Origin: Archilochus colubris
Taxonomy: Eukaryota; Chordata; Aves; Apodiformes; Trochilidae
Assembly (NCBI GenBank): GCA_023079485.1
Contig: CM041090.1
Span: forward strand, 1,364,001-1,428,000
Reading direction: 5' to 3'
DNA: 64,000 bases
The notes beneath the pieces are model-generated. The model made no database searches, was not told the DNA's origin, and worked only from the letters and a program-made list of their open reading frames with translations. Both the position numbers and the translations under genes were made by a program. Below, in pieces: positions 12,360 through 24,256 of the stretch; positions within the stretch are counted from its first letter, which is position 1, and each line of letters begins with the position of its first letter.

Positions 12360-15300
12360 ATGCACTGTAAAGTTATATCTGGATGCTTCCATGCTGCAGT
12401 CAAATCCTGCAAAAGGTGGTAACAAAACAATGAAGACAAAAGATGCCCCGTTTCAGACTCAAACATGAGTCAGTTTGGTTACCCAAATTCTGGAATGAGC
12501 TCAGCAATACAAATCCTACCACTCCCCGCTTTTAAAGGAAGCTGAGGCAAGAGCATTCCCCCATCCAGCCTGTTATTTCACTCTGAAAATACAAAACTAA
12601 TATTGTGTCTCTTCAGCCAAACAGTCACAGACCACGGTGAAGTTCTTCAGTTAGTCCTTACTCAGCTGAAACCCCAGGCATTTTGGTGAGTCCTTTGCCT
12701 TTGAAAGGATTTGGCTCTCTCATCTTCTGGCATGGATGATGCTTTTAGCCTACAATTATTTCTTTTTTTGGGTTGGGAGAAGGGGAGCCCAGGTACAGAA
12801 TATCTGACTGTACTTATCTGTTTCCTGAAATGCACAAATAAATTGAGCATCCTGGAAAAGATGAAGCAATAAGGACTAAATCTGTTCTCTCTGTCACGCA
12901 CTCATGTGCACATGAATAATCCTGCTGGAATCACTTCGAGTCCTGGATGCATCCACTGGCAGAACTTGGCCTAATCACAGTCTCAGTGTTTCCAGCTAAG
13001 TGACAGAAGCAGCAGAAGCACTGTGTCTTCTCAATCTGTTTTTTCACATTTTCATATTAATTCCTTTCCAAGTTGTTTTTGTTTTTTTAATTTAACTGCA
13101 CCACTGTATGCAATGTCCTTAGAAAAAAATCATTTTGCCATAAACCAATATGCAGCATGGTGGGCATGTGTGTGTCCATTTGCTCTCTTTGTACCTTTCA
13201 GTGGAGGGTAAAGCATTCTTGAAAATAACCAGCAGCCCCTGTTACATGCAATAATCCTCAGGCATCAGGATTTAGTCAAAGCATCGATGTCAACAGCAAG
13301 GCTTGAATGGAGTGTGTGTGCTAGATAACAAGAGAATCTCCTGGGGAAAGGAGGTAAACAGGACACCACTGCAGACTCCTGACCAGCAGGAGCAGCTCAT
13401 GGTTGGCTCTGGCTCCTTCAACCAGTCCCAACAGAGAGCTGCAAATAATCTGCTGCATCTTTCTGACCCTTTGCACAACAGCCTCACTGTCCCTTTGTCT
13501 GTCTCCCTCTGTCTCCACCTGACTGCTCAGTTCAAGTTTTGAGCAGTGGTCTGATACGCCTCGGCTTGGCTCTTGCCATCTCCTCCTTGGCTTGCTTTTA
13601 TTGGGGTTTAATGATTAAGCAGGATTATTAAAGTAGAGCTCTCAGTAGGGTAAGCTAGGCTAGGTTATCATGATTTCACCGTTTAAGCTGTGAGCAATTT
13701 TGCAGCTTCTCAGCACTGTTTATAACCTGAAGAAGCAAGGCAGCTGCTCAGCAGAACAGTGAGCTGGTGAACAATACACTATCTTCATGCCCATACACAC
13801 TTTGAACTTACTGGTGAGGAGAAATGCTTTGTAGTGAGAAAAGTAATCTCACGGCAGGAGAGAGGCAGACCTGATCAACTTTTTTCATGTGGTACAGATT
13901 TTGCTTTGCCAGCCCCTAGCATCTGCAAAGCTCACAGCTAAGAGCCAGCAACCTTCTAATCCTGCTGCTAAGCATTTGGAAACAAGCTTTTCAAAGGCTG
14001 TCTTTACACAGCAATGCAATTACTTGAAGCTTTTAAATGTGAAGTTATGGCTATTGCCACAAGTGGTACTGTGGTTGCCCTCTCACATTTGCAATAGGAA
14101 ACTGCAGGTTCATCTCACACAGAGGGTGGATGCTAGTGAGCAGAATTTAGGACACAGTTTGCAGACTTAGGGCTCAAGTAAATTGCACCTGGAGGAGTCT
14201 AATGCTCTTGGAGATGGTCACAAGTGTTCAGGTCATCTGCATGGCACTGACAGCAGTGACACTGGATTTACCAGTTCACTCCTGTCTGGGGATCCAGAAG
14301 GTACTCTGAAACATCTCATGTGAGAACTGGCAGTGGCACTGATCTCTGAATGCTGCTATCAGCAGATAAACTAAACTGAGCTTCTTTCTGTCATCTTTGG
14401 ATGCCATCTGTCCATACAACAACAGCCCTGAGCAGCATTCTCCTGGTAGACTAGGAAAATCCACATTTGGACTGGATTTCAGGAGTGATTGTTTCCTTTT
14501 GGATCCTTGTCAAGATTTCTCACATCCATCCACCTGCAGGTTATGCCCACATGCTGCATAGCTCCATAGCCCAGCACTGTGGGTGTCTGATTCTTGTCAT
14601 AATTCAGCATGAGCCTGATGCCACATGGATTAAGGCACACTAGATAAAATATTCAGATGATGCTTTTTACAACAAATCGTTTCCCCTAAAAGCAGCTGGG
14701 ATTCTGAAATGCCACACTCTGCTCTTCAGAGGTCATTTGGGGCCAAACACAGAAACATGAAGCACTGTAAGATTTTCCTCTACAAGGAAAAAACAAAAAG
14801 CCTGAAAGACCTCCTAGCCCTGTGGTGTGAGGAAAGGCATTCAGACCAGGGCAGCAAGTTCTGTCTGAGGGATCTGAGGGACTTGTACAACACCAGAGGC
14901 TCAGTGTTCCTCTCCAGGGCCATGTCCCCGTGCTGATAGAAGACAAGCCCTGATGGACAGATGGAGGAAAGTCCTGTAGTGTTGACAGAGGGCCACATGA
15001 GGAGCAGGAAGGTGGGTGGAAGTGAGCTTCCCGAGAGTAGGTGGGATCTGTGAATCCCTGCTGCAGGGAACATGAAGCACAGAGCCCCCCACAGAACGCT
15101 GATCAAGCAGCCAGGGCAGGAGAGGTGGGAAGAAGCATCCCCTTACATGAACTCACCCATCAACCATTCCTCCCACCCTCCAGCACAGTGGGAATTTGTC
15201 ACTGCTGCTGAGTATTTTTGGCCTCCCATAGGCATGGAGGCCTCTCAGGATTTTGCCTTTGGACACTGGGAGCAGGGCTGGGGTCCAGCTGGCCAGAGCT

Positions 15301-18300
15301 GGGGCGCAGCTGTGCCCTCCACGGGGAGCACCCAGCTCTGCTGATGGGGATGTGGGAAGTGGGAGCCCACTGCCTCTGGGGGAGGCTTTAACCCTTCCCC
15401 AGGCTCTCTCCAGTTTTTGCAGACACAGAAAATCAAGGCTTCACTCCGAGCTTGAGACGTCTGTCAAACAGTGTGTGTGTGGGTGTGTTGAAGCCACCTG
15501 GGTCCCCTCAGCCCATCCCAGTGCTGCTGTCTGCTACTCTCTCCTCTGTGACCCTTGTCCCTTCCCCTGTAAGGCTCTGCTCCCCCCAAACAGGCTGGGA
15601 GGTGGCCCGCAGCGAGCTTGCAGGAGAGCAAGAACTGCGGCAGGCTGCAGCTCTCAGGTTTGAAAGGTCCCGAGCTGAGAGGTGTTTGCAGCCCAAGCTC
15701 TCCCCCTCAGTAAGCTCAGCCCCTGCCAGTGAAGCTGTAGAGCTACAGGAACCACCCCCAGCAGCCCCACTCCTGAGGGCTTTGCTTTTCCCCACGTATG
15801 CTTTGACCCTCTGACTATCCCCAGCCATGGCAGCTCAGGCCCTGGACTGAAGGGAGTTCTATGTTTCCATCCTTCAGAGCATCTCTGTTCTCTGTGTATC
15901 ACTTGTCTCTGCAGGACTCCTAACCTAGGCGGGGTTTGAAGCAAGGAACTAGTACAGGCCAGGGAAATGATACCTTCTCCAGCTAGACCCCCTGCTTAGC
16001 ACACGTGAGAGTTCATCTTCAGTATCTTTGGAGTCAGACTGAGAGAGTCACCTTTGTCCTGCAGGATGGGCTTCATTGCTTTGTTTTGTTTTAACTGCAA
16101 GCCATCCTGTAGCATCACTGCTTCTCCCTTTGCCCTGCTGCCCACATCTTCCCCATGTCCCCTTGCTTCAGCACCTCCATCTCTCAGCTGCCTTTCTCCC
16201 TCATCACTCTTTTGTTTTCTGTGACCCACTCTTAGAGGGGCTGGTCTGGGCAGCCTGTCAAGAGATTGTCAAAGTGACATTTCCCTGCTTGAGCTGGCTG
16301 GAGAATCTGTCTCCTCACTAAAAGAAATACTCCTCAGGGGCTGCCACGTGCAAGACTACTGAGTTCTATGGCTGCTCTGCTATACAAACCCCCTCTTTGT
16401 AGGACTCACCCCTCTTTGAACCTCAGCTCCACCGTGCCATTTGGCCTGTGAGCAGGACCAGCACTTCCTGGCCTCAGGCAGAGGCAGCACCTTAACAAAA
16501 GCAAGTTTGCAGCAATTTTCCTGCATGCTGTGTTCAGGACGGCGTGGCCATTCTGTCACCTCTGGGACAGCAGAAATCTCTGACACCATTTTCTGTATGT
16601 GTGTCTCTCAGTGCATCTGCATGTTTGTTTATGCAGACAGCAGCAGTGGCTCTGCCCATGGCTGATGCCAGATGTTCTATCCTCCATGCTGGGGCACAGA
16701 CAGATGCCAAAATCATGGCTCCAAAATTGATGCAGTCTAGAAAAATCTTGCCTTGCCAGTACCAGAAAGGACCCTCAGCCAGCCCTGCTCCCACACACAC
16801 ACACCCAACACATGGGAAAAACCCCAGCTTTCTGTGCTCTTTGTGATGGATCATCTGCTGGGGCCAACTGCAAGCCCTATCCTGTAGCCAAATGCCTGTG
16901 CTTCTGCATATCAAACGTTTTGGGAAGGGAGCTGCACCACCCAAAAACATCCTGTGGTGAGCTGCCTCTGGTCACAGAGAGGTTCTGCTGTGACACCACC
17001 TCCTCTGCTGCATCCTGCCTCCCCTCTGCATCACAGCCCCCACAGCCAAAGCCAAGCAGAGCTCAGCTGCCTTCTGCCTCCCTTTAATTAGAGAGCTGCC
17101 AGAGCCTTGTGGAAAGCAGCACAGCAAACCATAAGCTTCCAGAATGTGGAAGCAATGGCAAGAGCAGTGCTCAAGCTGCCTGCAGCAAATAGAAAGTGTC
17201 TCACCCTGGGTATTACTGACCTGACGAATTTAGTAGCAGTTGCAAACCACTGTACCAGTGGTCTGGACATGACCTTTCTATTCATCTGCCAGAGCTTCGA
17301 GGTCTCTAGTGAGTCACAGGAATTATGTTCCCTGGCTGCAGGGGAAGGGGCCCAGATCAGAGTCCTTCTCTTGGCTCCCTCTCTGGCTGCTGTGACATGG
17401 CTGCAGCCCACTCCTGTGGGACTTGGCCTTCTCTCCCTGATTTTCTCTGCTAACCAAGCAAGTGGTTCCCAGAAAACAGCTAAGTTACTGTCTTAAGGTG
17501 ATCCTGCCCTCAGTGCCTGGTTGTTTCTGGGGACTCTTAAGCAAATCAAGATGCAAAGTATACACAGAGCACTGCAGTCTCTGTGTCAGACAAAAGGACA
17601 GTCCAAAAGGAGAGAGGGGGCAAGAGAGAAAGCTCTGTGTTTGCATTCGTCTCTGACATGATAGATTCCCCCTTCCTGGAAGCAGCCTTGGCATAAATAA
17701 AGCCAGCAAAGGCTTTTGTGCAAGACCCCCCTTCACTACCAATAGTCATGGAGTAATAGATAATAAAAGAGCTGGCAGCTCATCTTGCATTGCTCCCTGT
17801 AATCAGAAGGATTTTACTTACTGAATATTTACCAAGGTTGCTTTATCAAGCACGCCACCGAGATCTCCAGGGATGGGACCTTAGCAGATGCCCTCAGGAA
17901 CACATTTTTCCATACTTGAAGCATTCCTACTGCAAGGAAAAAACCAAATGTTTGATGTATGACATAAAAAGCCATCTCTGAGTAAGTTCAAAAACAGTGA
18001 GAGCCATCTGTAGGCCACAAATAGCAAAGGTGTTCAGCACTGTAGGGTTTTTCCCCCAAGTATTTCCCTCAGTGTAATTTTTTGCATTCTCTTGCATTTA
18101 TTGCACTTTGCATCAGTATCCCCTCTCCACTGTGACACAGTGTTGATACTTGTCAGCTGTCATGTCTCTTTTTAGCCTTATCCCCACCTCAGACTATAAA
18201 CGTTGAGGCTCTTCTCATATGCCAGTTTCTCAGATTGCCACCAACTTTGCTGCCTTTCTCTTTCTTTAAAAGATCACTCAGGAAATCCATAATAATGTGA

Positions 18301-21300
18301 AGGCAGAAGGGCTGTGCTTGTCCATACGGCACAATTTGCCCATGCATTTGTGTAAGGGAGCTCTCACCCTGGCATCATGCTCCTCGTGGCAAACTACATG
18401 TATGTGTCACACATGTTGTGGTGCAACATATTTGTTAAATCTATTTACTGCACATCTTTGACCACTTTACCTACCTTCCTCCCACACTGCCATCTGTTCT
18501 GTGGCTGCCACCCCCCATCCATTCTCCTGAGTACCCATGGAGGGCTGCCAGGAAAATGGTTCCTCCTTTTCATGCCAGATTTGGAATTTCAGTTGCAAAT
18601 TTACCCTAGCAAGAGTGCCAAGGGGAGACAGAGTCAATGCCAGACCCACTCCAGCTTTCCTGTTGGGCACATTTTCAATTCTGTCACAGCAGATGAAAAG
18701 GGGAGCTGACTCCCATCAGAAAGGATGTGGTTGTGCCCAGCACTGCAAGAGGAATCAGCAGTTGTGCCCAGTCCAGGAAGAGCAGATCATCAAAGACTTT
18801 AAGACTGTAATATTGGCAAGATGAAAAAATAATTCTATTATTAACACTCACGACATCCGCAACCCCCTGTACATCTGTCCTCGTGGAAACTAATGCACCT
18901 GGGTCCAATGTGTGAAGGTCTTGAAAACAGTTCCAATAAAATATGTTAAAACCATCTATATCACTCCTGGAATCATTTTTCCACAGAATGGGTTTGCATA
19001 ATACCCACAGGGCTTTTTTGCTTGCATATAACAACAACCATCCTGCAGCCAAGTTAGGGAAAGCATCCTACAATCCTGTACCATCGTGCTTGACCAATAC
19101 ATCTATGTATGCTCTTCATATTTCCAAAGTAAAGCAAGGCTATCTATGCACAATTTCCCCATAAAATAAGGCAAATTATGGCTTTCTTAAGGCGTACCCT
19201 GCAGGTGCTCTTATCTGAAGATAAGGTGTTCTCCCCTGGGTGCTGTACTAGCACTGGAGCCAGGCATGAGCCAGGGCTGAGATTGCCAGACTGCTCCCAG
19301 TGACTCATCCCAGCTGAGCATTTGTGTGGGAAGGCACTTGAAATGATCACATTTACTCATTCCCCTGAAAAAAAAAACACAGGTTGAGAAAGGGGTCCCA
19401 GCGAGCCCCCTTCCCACTCCCTCTGTTCCCATCCTTAGAGGCAAGGACCCGGTTTGATGAGCTGCTGACCAGAAAGTCCTTTGATCTTCCTGGCTTGCTT
19501 CCCTTCCACCATCCTAGCTCCCCCGAGGCTGCTGAGCTCCTGTGTGTGTAAATCTTGGCTGTCACCTCCTGCCTCTCCAGAGTGCTTGGATAATGGCTTG
19601 GAATACGGGATCATTTCTTTAAGGTAGCACTTGCATCAGGGATGCAGTTTCTGGCTGTCATGGAGGGTGATACTATCATGCTTACCAGGCTCATTAGCAC
19701 TGTCCCTGCTTCAGCAGTAATGATGGGAAACTGGAAAATGTGGGCAGAACACAAGGTGTTAACCTCAGACACAAGGAAGACAACCTGTCCCTGCCTCAGC
19801 CACATCCTGAGAGGTCAGACACCGGGTGATGGGCACGCTTGCTCCTCACAGCCCAACTGCTTTGAGGTTTTTTTTTTTTACAGGGAACTTCAAAGCCCAG
19901 GGCAGGCTCCATGTGGTCCCAGCAGAAAGGCGAATTCACTCCAACAGGAAGCATTTCTATACCCCCTTGGCTAAACTGTAAATTTAAAAGCAAACCCAAA
20001 TTGCAACTGGCTGCTTTCAACATCACATGCCAAAGAAGTGTCAAGGGCTGTGATATCAGAAAGAAGTAGTGCCCAATATTGGAGAAAGAAAATTACTTTC
20101 TGATAGCCCATGAGCCTGTCATTCCTGGGCTAAGATGTCTTTGATGAATCCCATCCCTTGTGTGAACAAATTGCCTGCAAATATCTCCAGGATTCATTCA
20201 TTATTTGAATATACTTGCCAAATATTTACTTGCCAGAGAGCTATTCCTGGAGAAATTTTTGATCTGCAGGTCAGTTGCAAAGCAGCTGGTACTGGCATTT
20301 GATAGGTAAAATTCAAGGAGTTTTGCCTGGATATCCAAATCACCTGCTATTATTTGTCACACAGAAAATACAGATACAACTGCTACAGTCAGGTTTGCTC
20401 AACCTTTCTCTATTGCTTGTTCTAATCTGACTGTTTCCAGAAATATTCCTTTAAGCTGACTTCTAACTCTGACCATTCTCATCAGTGGGTGAGAAAAGGG
20501 GTGTGAAAACAGCCACACCTAAGTAACTATTTATTTATTTTCTGAAAACCCTGTAGTTGGTGTCACTGCCTGTGCCAGGGCAGAGGGGATGTACCAGGGC
20601 TCTGTGCAAGAGAGGTGCTGGCAGTGCCTGTGCAGCTAAAACTTCCATGGAAGTTGTTAAGAGTCTCCTTGTTTGGGCAAAATCAGCAAGCTCATATATT
20701 TCAGCCTTGCCACCCAGGTGGTTTTTCATTTGGACAGATAATAATTGTATCTTAAGGCTACTAGAAATAACCAATCCATAATTAAAAGGCTGCTGGTTTT
20801 AATGTACATAGAAAAGGCCTAGCACTCATTTTAAAGGTAGAAAATAAATCAAACTGCTTTTTATTGCCACTGGCTAGCACTTTATTTCTCTGAGAGTTGG
20901 CACCACACCAAGACTCAGTTTTTAAGGAGGCAAAGAGCAATTGTTGGCCCTCTGGACTTCATGGAAGATGTGACAGATTATTTTGAAGGAAAAAAGGAAA
21001 AAGGAAAAAAAAACCCAAAACAAAAACCCAACAACCAACAGTTCCTTCTGTTAAAAACAAGCAATTTTTCAGCAATTTCAGTAATTTTTTGCCTTATTCT
21101 TTCCACCCACCCATCTACTCAAACTTAGGACAGGCACTTTGGCAGGTAGAGGACCTCTTCTCCCAGTATCTTGATCAAAAGTATACTTTTCCTTAAGTTT
21201 CTTTGGAGTTAACTGTGCATTTGTGTCTTAATCCATTTGTGTGTAAGGCTAAGAGCTATTTTGATGCTACATGCAATTACTGCTCATGTTTTACTGAAGC

Positions 21301-21605
21301 AGCCAAAATGAACTTTTGATATGTGATCAGTGCCTACACCCATTTGTTACACCATTCATTAAAGGGCCATAAGATACAGTTTTAATTAGTATTTTGCTGA
21401 ACCAGCAGCTGAGCTCTTGACATTAGGATGACATTAAGTTTCAAATAAAACACTGAGACCCATGGTTCTTCCCTGGCAGCTTCTGCTGGCTGACCTGTTT
21501 GGTTCCCAGAAGAACGTGGCGAATCCTTTGGTTAGTAAACCTACAGCCTTACTCCCCTTACCTGCAGTCAGCTGAGACTGGCACAGGATATCCCTTTTGT
21601 CCTCC
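12360..21605. other. Intergenic DNA, nothing recognised
   Basis: This 9.2-kb stretch contains no exon I can recognise, no CR1 or LTR copy and no RNA gene. Some open frames reach 120-136 codons (for example around 15253-15814 in GC-richer DNA) but overlap on both strands, show no known family and no conserved motif, and are read as chance. Conserved regulatory DNA could be present and cannot be judged from one sequence. Confidence 0.55.
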
Positions 21606-21793
21606 TGTAGTGTAACGAGGCAACCAGGTGCCCCTAATTGCCAGGGAGTGAGCATGAGCTTGTGTCAAGCCCACCTGTGCCTAATTAGGGTGGGCCCCCA
21701 CTGAGCATGAGCAGGACCAGGGGGACAATAAAAGGTGAGTCCTGAGACACAAGCTCATCTTGTGATGAGCTAAGAGAGGTTAATCTTGCTACA
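21606..21793 (+). mobile_element. ERV LTR, family B, + orientation
   Basis: The repeat starts TGTAGTGTAACGAGGCAACC and ends CTTGCTACA, giving TG...CA ends. It carries AATAAA at 21727-21732, so transcription of the element would run rightward. Compared with the other family B copy (22428-22747) it lacks about 130 bases near its 3' side. It is followed two bases later by TGGTAGAGAATGCAGGCA (21796-21813), a primer-binding-like site, so it is best read as a 5' LTR. No matching 6-bp duplication is seen at its ends. It is related to, but distinct from, the family A LTRs further right. Confidence 0.8.
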
Positions 21794-21795
21794 TC

Positions 21796-21813
21796 TGGTA
21801 GAGAATGCAGGCA
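21796..21813 (+). other. Primer-binding-like site of an LTR element
   Basis: The 18 bases TGGTAGAGAATGCAGGCA begin two bases after the LTR. They match 15 of 18 bases at the equivalent place in the mini-element at 43258-44009. I could not assign the tRNA. Confidence 0.5.
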
Positions 21814-21869
21814 GAAGAGAACTCAAAGTCACCAAAACATCCACAATGGATGAATAAAGGTTATTAAGG

Positions 21870-22427
21870 AACAACAGGCCCAGATAGCAGGGAGGAATGG
21901 AATTAGGAAAACCAAAGCCCACTTGTAAATGAATCTGATGTGATATGAAAGGCAGCAGGAAGGTATTCTTCAGGTATATTAGTTGCAAAGGAGACCAGGA
22001 AAAATGGGGGCCCATTGCTGGATGAGGAAGGAACTTGATAGAAGAAGATGTGGAAAAGGTTGAGGCATTATATACTTTCTTTTCTTCAATCTTTTCTTGC
22101 CTTTAGCAATTCCAGGTCCATGAGACCTGTGTGAAAGTTTCTAGCCTTTAGCAATTCCAGGTCCATGAGGCCTGTGTGGAAGTTCAGAGCAAGGAATTTT
22201 TACTCTCTGAAAAGCATCAGGTTAGGGAATAGTTAAACAAACTGGACATAAAACAAGTCCATCAGACCTGATGGGATATACACACGAGAGCTGAGCAAGC
22301 TGGCCAACCTCTTTGAAGAATCACAGCAATCCTGGGAGATTCCCAAAAACTAGGAGAAAGAAAAAATATTTCTCTTTACCTCAGGAAGGAGGATCTGGGG
22401 AACAACAGGATGACTCCACTCCTTCCA
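21870..22427 (+). mobile_element. CR1 LINE fragment, region before the RT domain
   Basis: The sequence follows, with decay, the CR1 segment between the endonuclease and reverse-transcriptase domains. Recognisable parts are AGGAAAACCAAAGCCCACTT at about 21906, GGGCCCATTGCTGGATGA at about 22008, and the stretch around 22221-22280 that reads 'CAGGTTAGGGAATA...AAACTGGACAT...CCTGATGGGAT'. It is interrupted on the right by the LTR at 22428. It contains a 45-bp tandem duplication at 22099-22188. All frames are broken. Confidence 0.75.
22099..22188. repeat. 45-bp tandem duplication
   Basis: A unit beginning GCCTTTAGCAATTCCAGGTC occurs at 22099 and again at 22144 with a few substitutions. It lies inside the CR1 fragment and is not part of the usual CR1 sequence, so it arose locally. 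Confidence 0.9.
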
Positions 22428-22747
22428 TGTAGCAAGATGAACCTCTCTTAGGGAACGGCGCTTCAAGGTCCAACCAGGTGTTCCAGCAAAGACTCACAAG
22501 CAATGCTCCAAGCCTACAGCTCTCAGAGTTGACTAGCCCGGATAGGTGCTGCTACTCCAAGAGCAACTGGCCTCTCTGCTGGCTAACTCAGGACTGAGCT
22601 GAGCTTGTCTCAGGCCTCACCTTTTATTGGCCCCCTGGTTCTGCTCATGCGCAGTGGGGGCCCACCCTAATTAGGCACAGGTGGGCTTAACAAGCTCATG
22701 CTCACTCCCTGGCAATTAGGGGCACCTGGTTGCCTTGTTACACTACA
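22428..22747 (-). mobile_element. ERV LTR, family B, - orientation
   Basis: On the - strand it starts TGTAGTGTAACAAGGCAACC and ends CATCTTGCTACA, with AATAAA at 22628-22623. At 320 bp it is the longest copy of this family here. Immediately before its 5' end on the - strand lies ACAGGGGGA, a short polypurine-tract-like run, so it may be the 3' LTR of an element whose body lies to the right. It sits directly against the CR1 fragment to its left. The flanking six bases (CTTCCA on the left, TCCCCC on the right) do not match, so it is not a clean solo LTR. Confidence 0.8.
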
Positions 22748-23340
22748 TCCCCCTGTAACTAGGAATGGATATGATCTTTGTCTTGGTCTCTATATATGAA
22801 TGCTGGCTGTAAAATTGGAGAGCTTTCACAAAGGCTACCTGGCTGTTGCATGGTAGAAAAAAACCCTCCAACCTGAGTGGCTGTTTTGGTAAATGTGGAG
22901 GATGCAGAAAACACAGCTGGTGATACAGCCTCAGTGGCTGGAAAAATGAGAGAAGCAGAGTCAGTAGATCCAGAATGACCAGTTCCCCAAAACTGACAAG
23001 TATGTAAGAACACTCCTGTCTCTCAGGACAGACCTGGGCAGGTTGGGAGGCAACAGTGTAATACCCTGACACAAAAATCAACAAGTTAGACAGCAGATAA
23101 AACTGACAGGGTTAATGGTGAAGGAAGAATGGTGAAGAATTTCCTTAACAGTGGAGGAAATGAGTCTTCCTGAAGTTTCTTCTACCCTGGGCTTGCTGGA
23201 GGACCTCCCAGTGTTGCATGTTGCAGTGACAGTATGGATGGGCAGTAGCTCTATGGAAAATGCATGCAGACTCTCCAGACTCTTTAGAGAGCTTTCCCCA
23301 GCAAGGCACCTGCTTTCCCCTTCCTGGAGTGAGGGCTAAC
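22748..23340 (-). mobile_element. Possible ERV internal remnant (uncertain)
   Basis: If the neighbouring LTR is a 3' LTR, this region would be the adjoining internal sequence. A - strand frame of 113 codons (22743-23084) with one hydrophobic stretch overlaps its left end. I recognise no gag, protease, polymerase or envelope motif, no second LTR is found to the right, and the right limit is arbitrary. It may equally be unique flanking DNA. Confidence 0.25.
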
Positions 23341-23935
23341 ATTGCTACTACTGCTTTTTAACATATTGACCATTAGGTAGAACCAAAATGGCAAATCTTC
23401 CTCTTACCACCAGTGAAGGTATCAACCAGTCTCCATGTCCCTCCTTGGAGGTGGGTCTGCTCTCCACAAGTTCTGTCTCTCCATTGGCTTCATTGGTGAG
23501 GCAACAGCTGGACCTCCTTGTCCTTAAGGATTAAGATATCTAGATACCTCACAGGTAGCTAGAAAATACCTGTATTTTCCAATAAAATATATTTAATATT
23601 ATTAAAACATCCATATTTACAAGTTTCATCATTAAGTGTTGTGTGATCTGTCTTGTTTGTCTTTTAGTGGTGTATACAAATTATTTCTCCTCCCTGTGGT
23701 ACAAGTGACTTGTTCATCCCAGAAAGAGAAACAGGTCATAGCTGGATCCTGTCAAGCTGAACAATGTGTGTGTAGGTACCATCTAAGTACAGCCTGTATG
23801 AATGGTGGCCTTTGCATAGCTTTCCTGTACCATCCATACAGCAACTGGCAGGTAGCAGGAATATCCTCTGAATCAACAACCTGGATTTGTCAGCTTTAGG
23901 AAACTGAAAATTGATTTAGGAGCCTTGTGTCCTGG
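23341..23935. other. Intergenic DNA, nothing recognised
   Basis: AT-rich DNA between the LTR neighbourhood and the next CR1 copy. No gene or repeat is recognised. Confidence 0.5.
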
Positions 23936-24256
23936 AATCGTAGAATCACAGAATTGGCTGGGTTGGAAGGGACCTCAGAGATCATCAAGTCCAACCTTTG
24001 ATCCACTCCCCCTGTGGTTCCCAGCCCATGGCACTCAGTGCCACATCCAGGCTCTTTGGAAAGATCTCCAGACACGGAGAATCCACTACTTCCCTGGGCA
24101 GCCCATTCCAATGCCTGATCACCCTCTCCAGAAAGAAATTCTTTCTAATCTCCAACCTAAACTTCCCCTGGCACAACTTGAGACCCTGAGAGTTGCCTGG
24201 GAAAAGAGCCCAACCCCCCCTGGCTCCAACCTCCTTTCAGGGAGTTGGAGAGAGTG
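23936..24256 (-). mobile_element. CR1 LINE, 3' fragment
   Basis: Same subfamily and orientation as the copy at 10664. The 3' terminus is at the left (AATCGTAGAATCACAGAATTGGC). The coding end is at 23985-24176 on the - strand ([17 protein letters not shown] visible). Compared with the 10664 copy it has a 17-base deletion near 24190 and is truncated at about 24256. Confidence 0.95.

Noticed and set aside
15253..15814. Overlapping open frames of 120-136 codons in GC-richer DNA
   Set aside because: Both strands are open in several frames, as expected in stop-poor DNA, and none shows a known protein signature.
22743..23084. A 113-codon - strand frame with a hydrophobic stretch as a retroviral envelope
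   Set aside because: It has no signal peptide, cysteine motif or other envelope hallmark and overlaps the LTR edge; the length is within chance.
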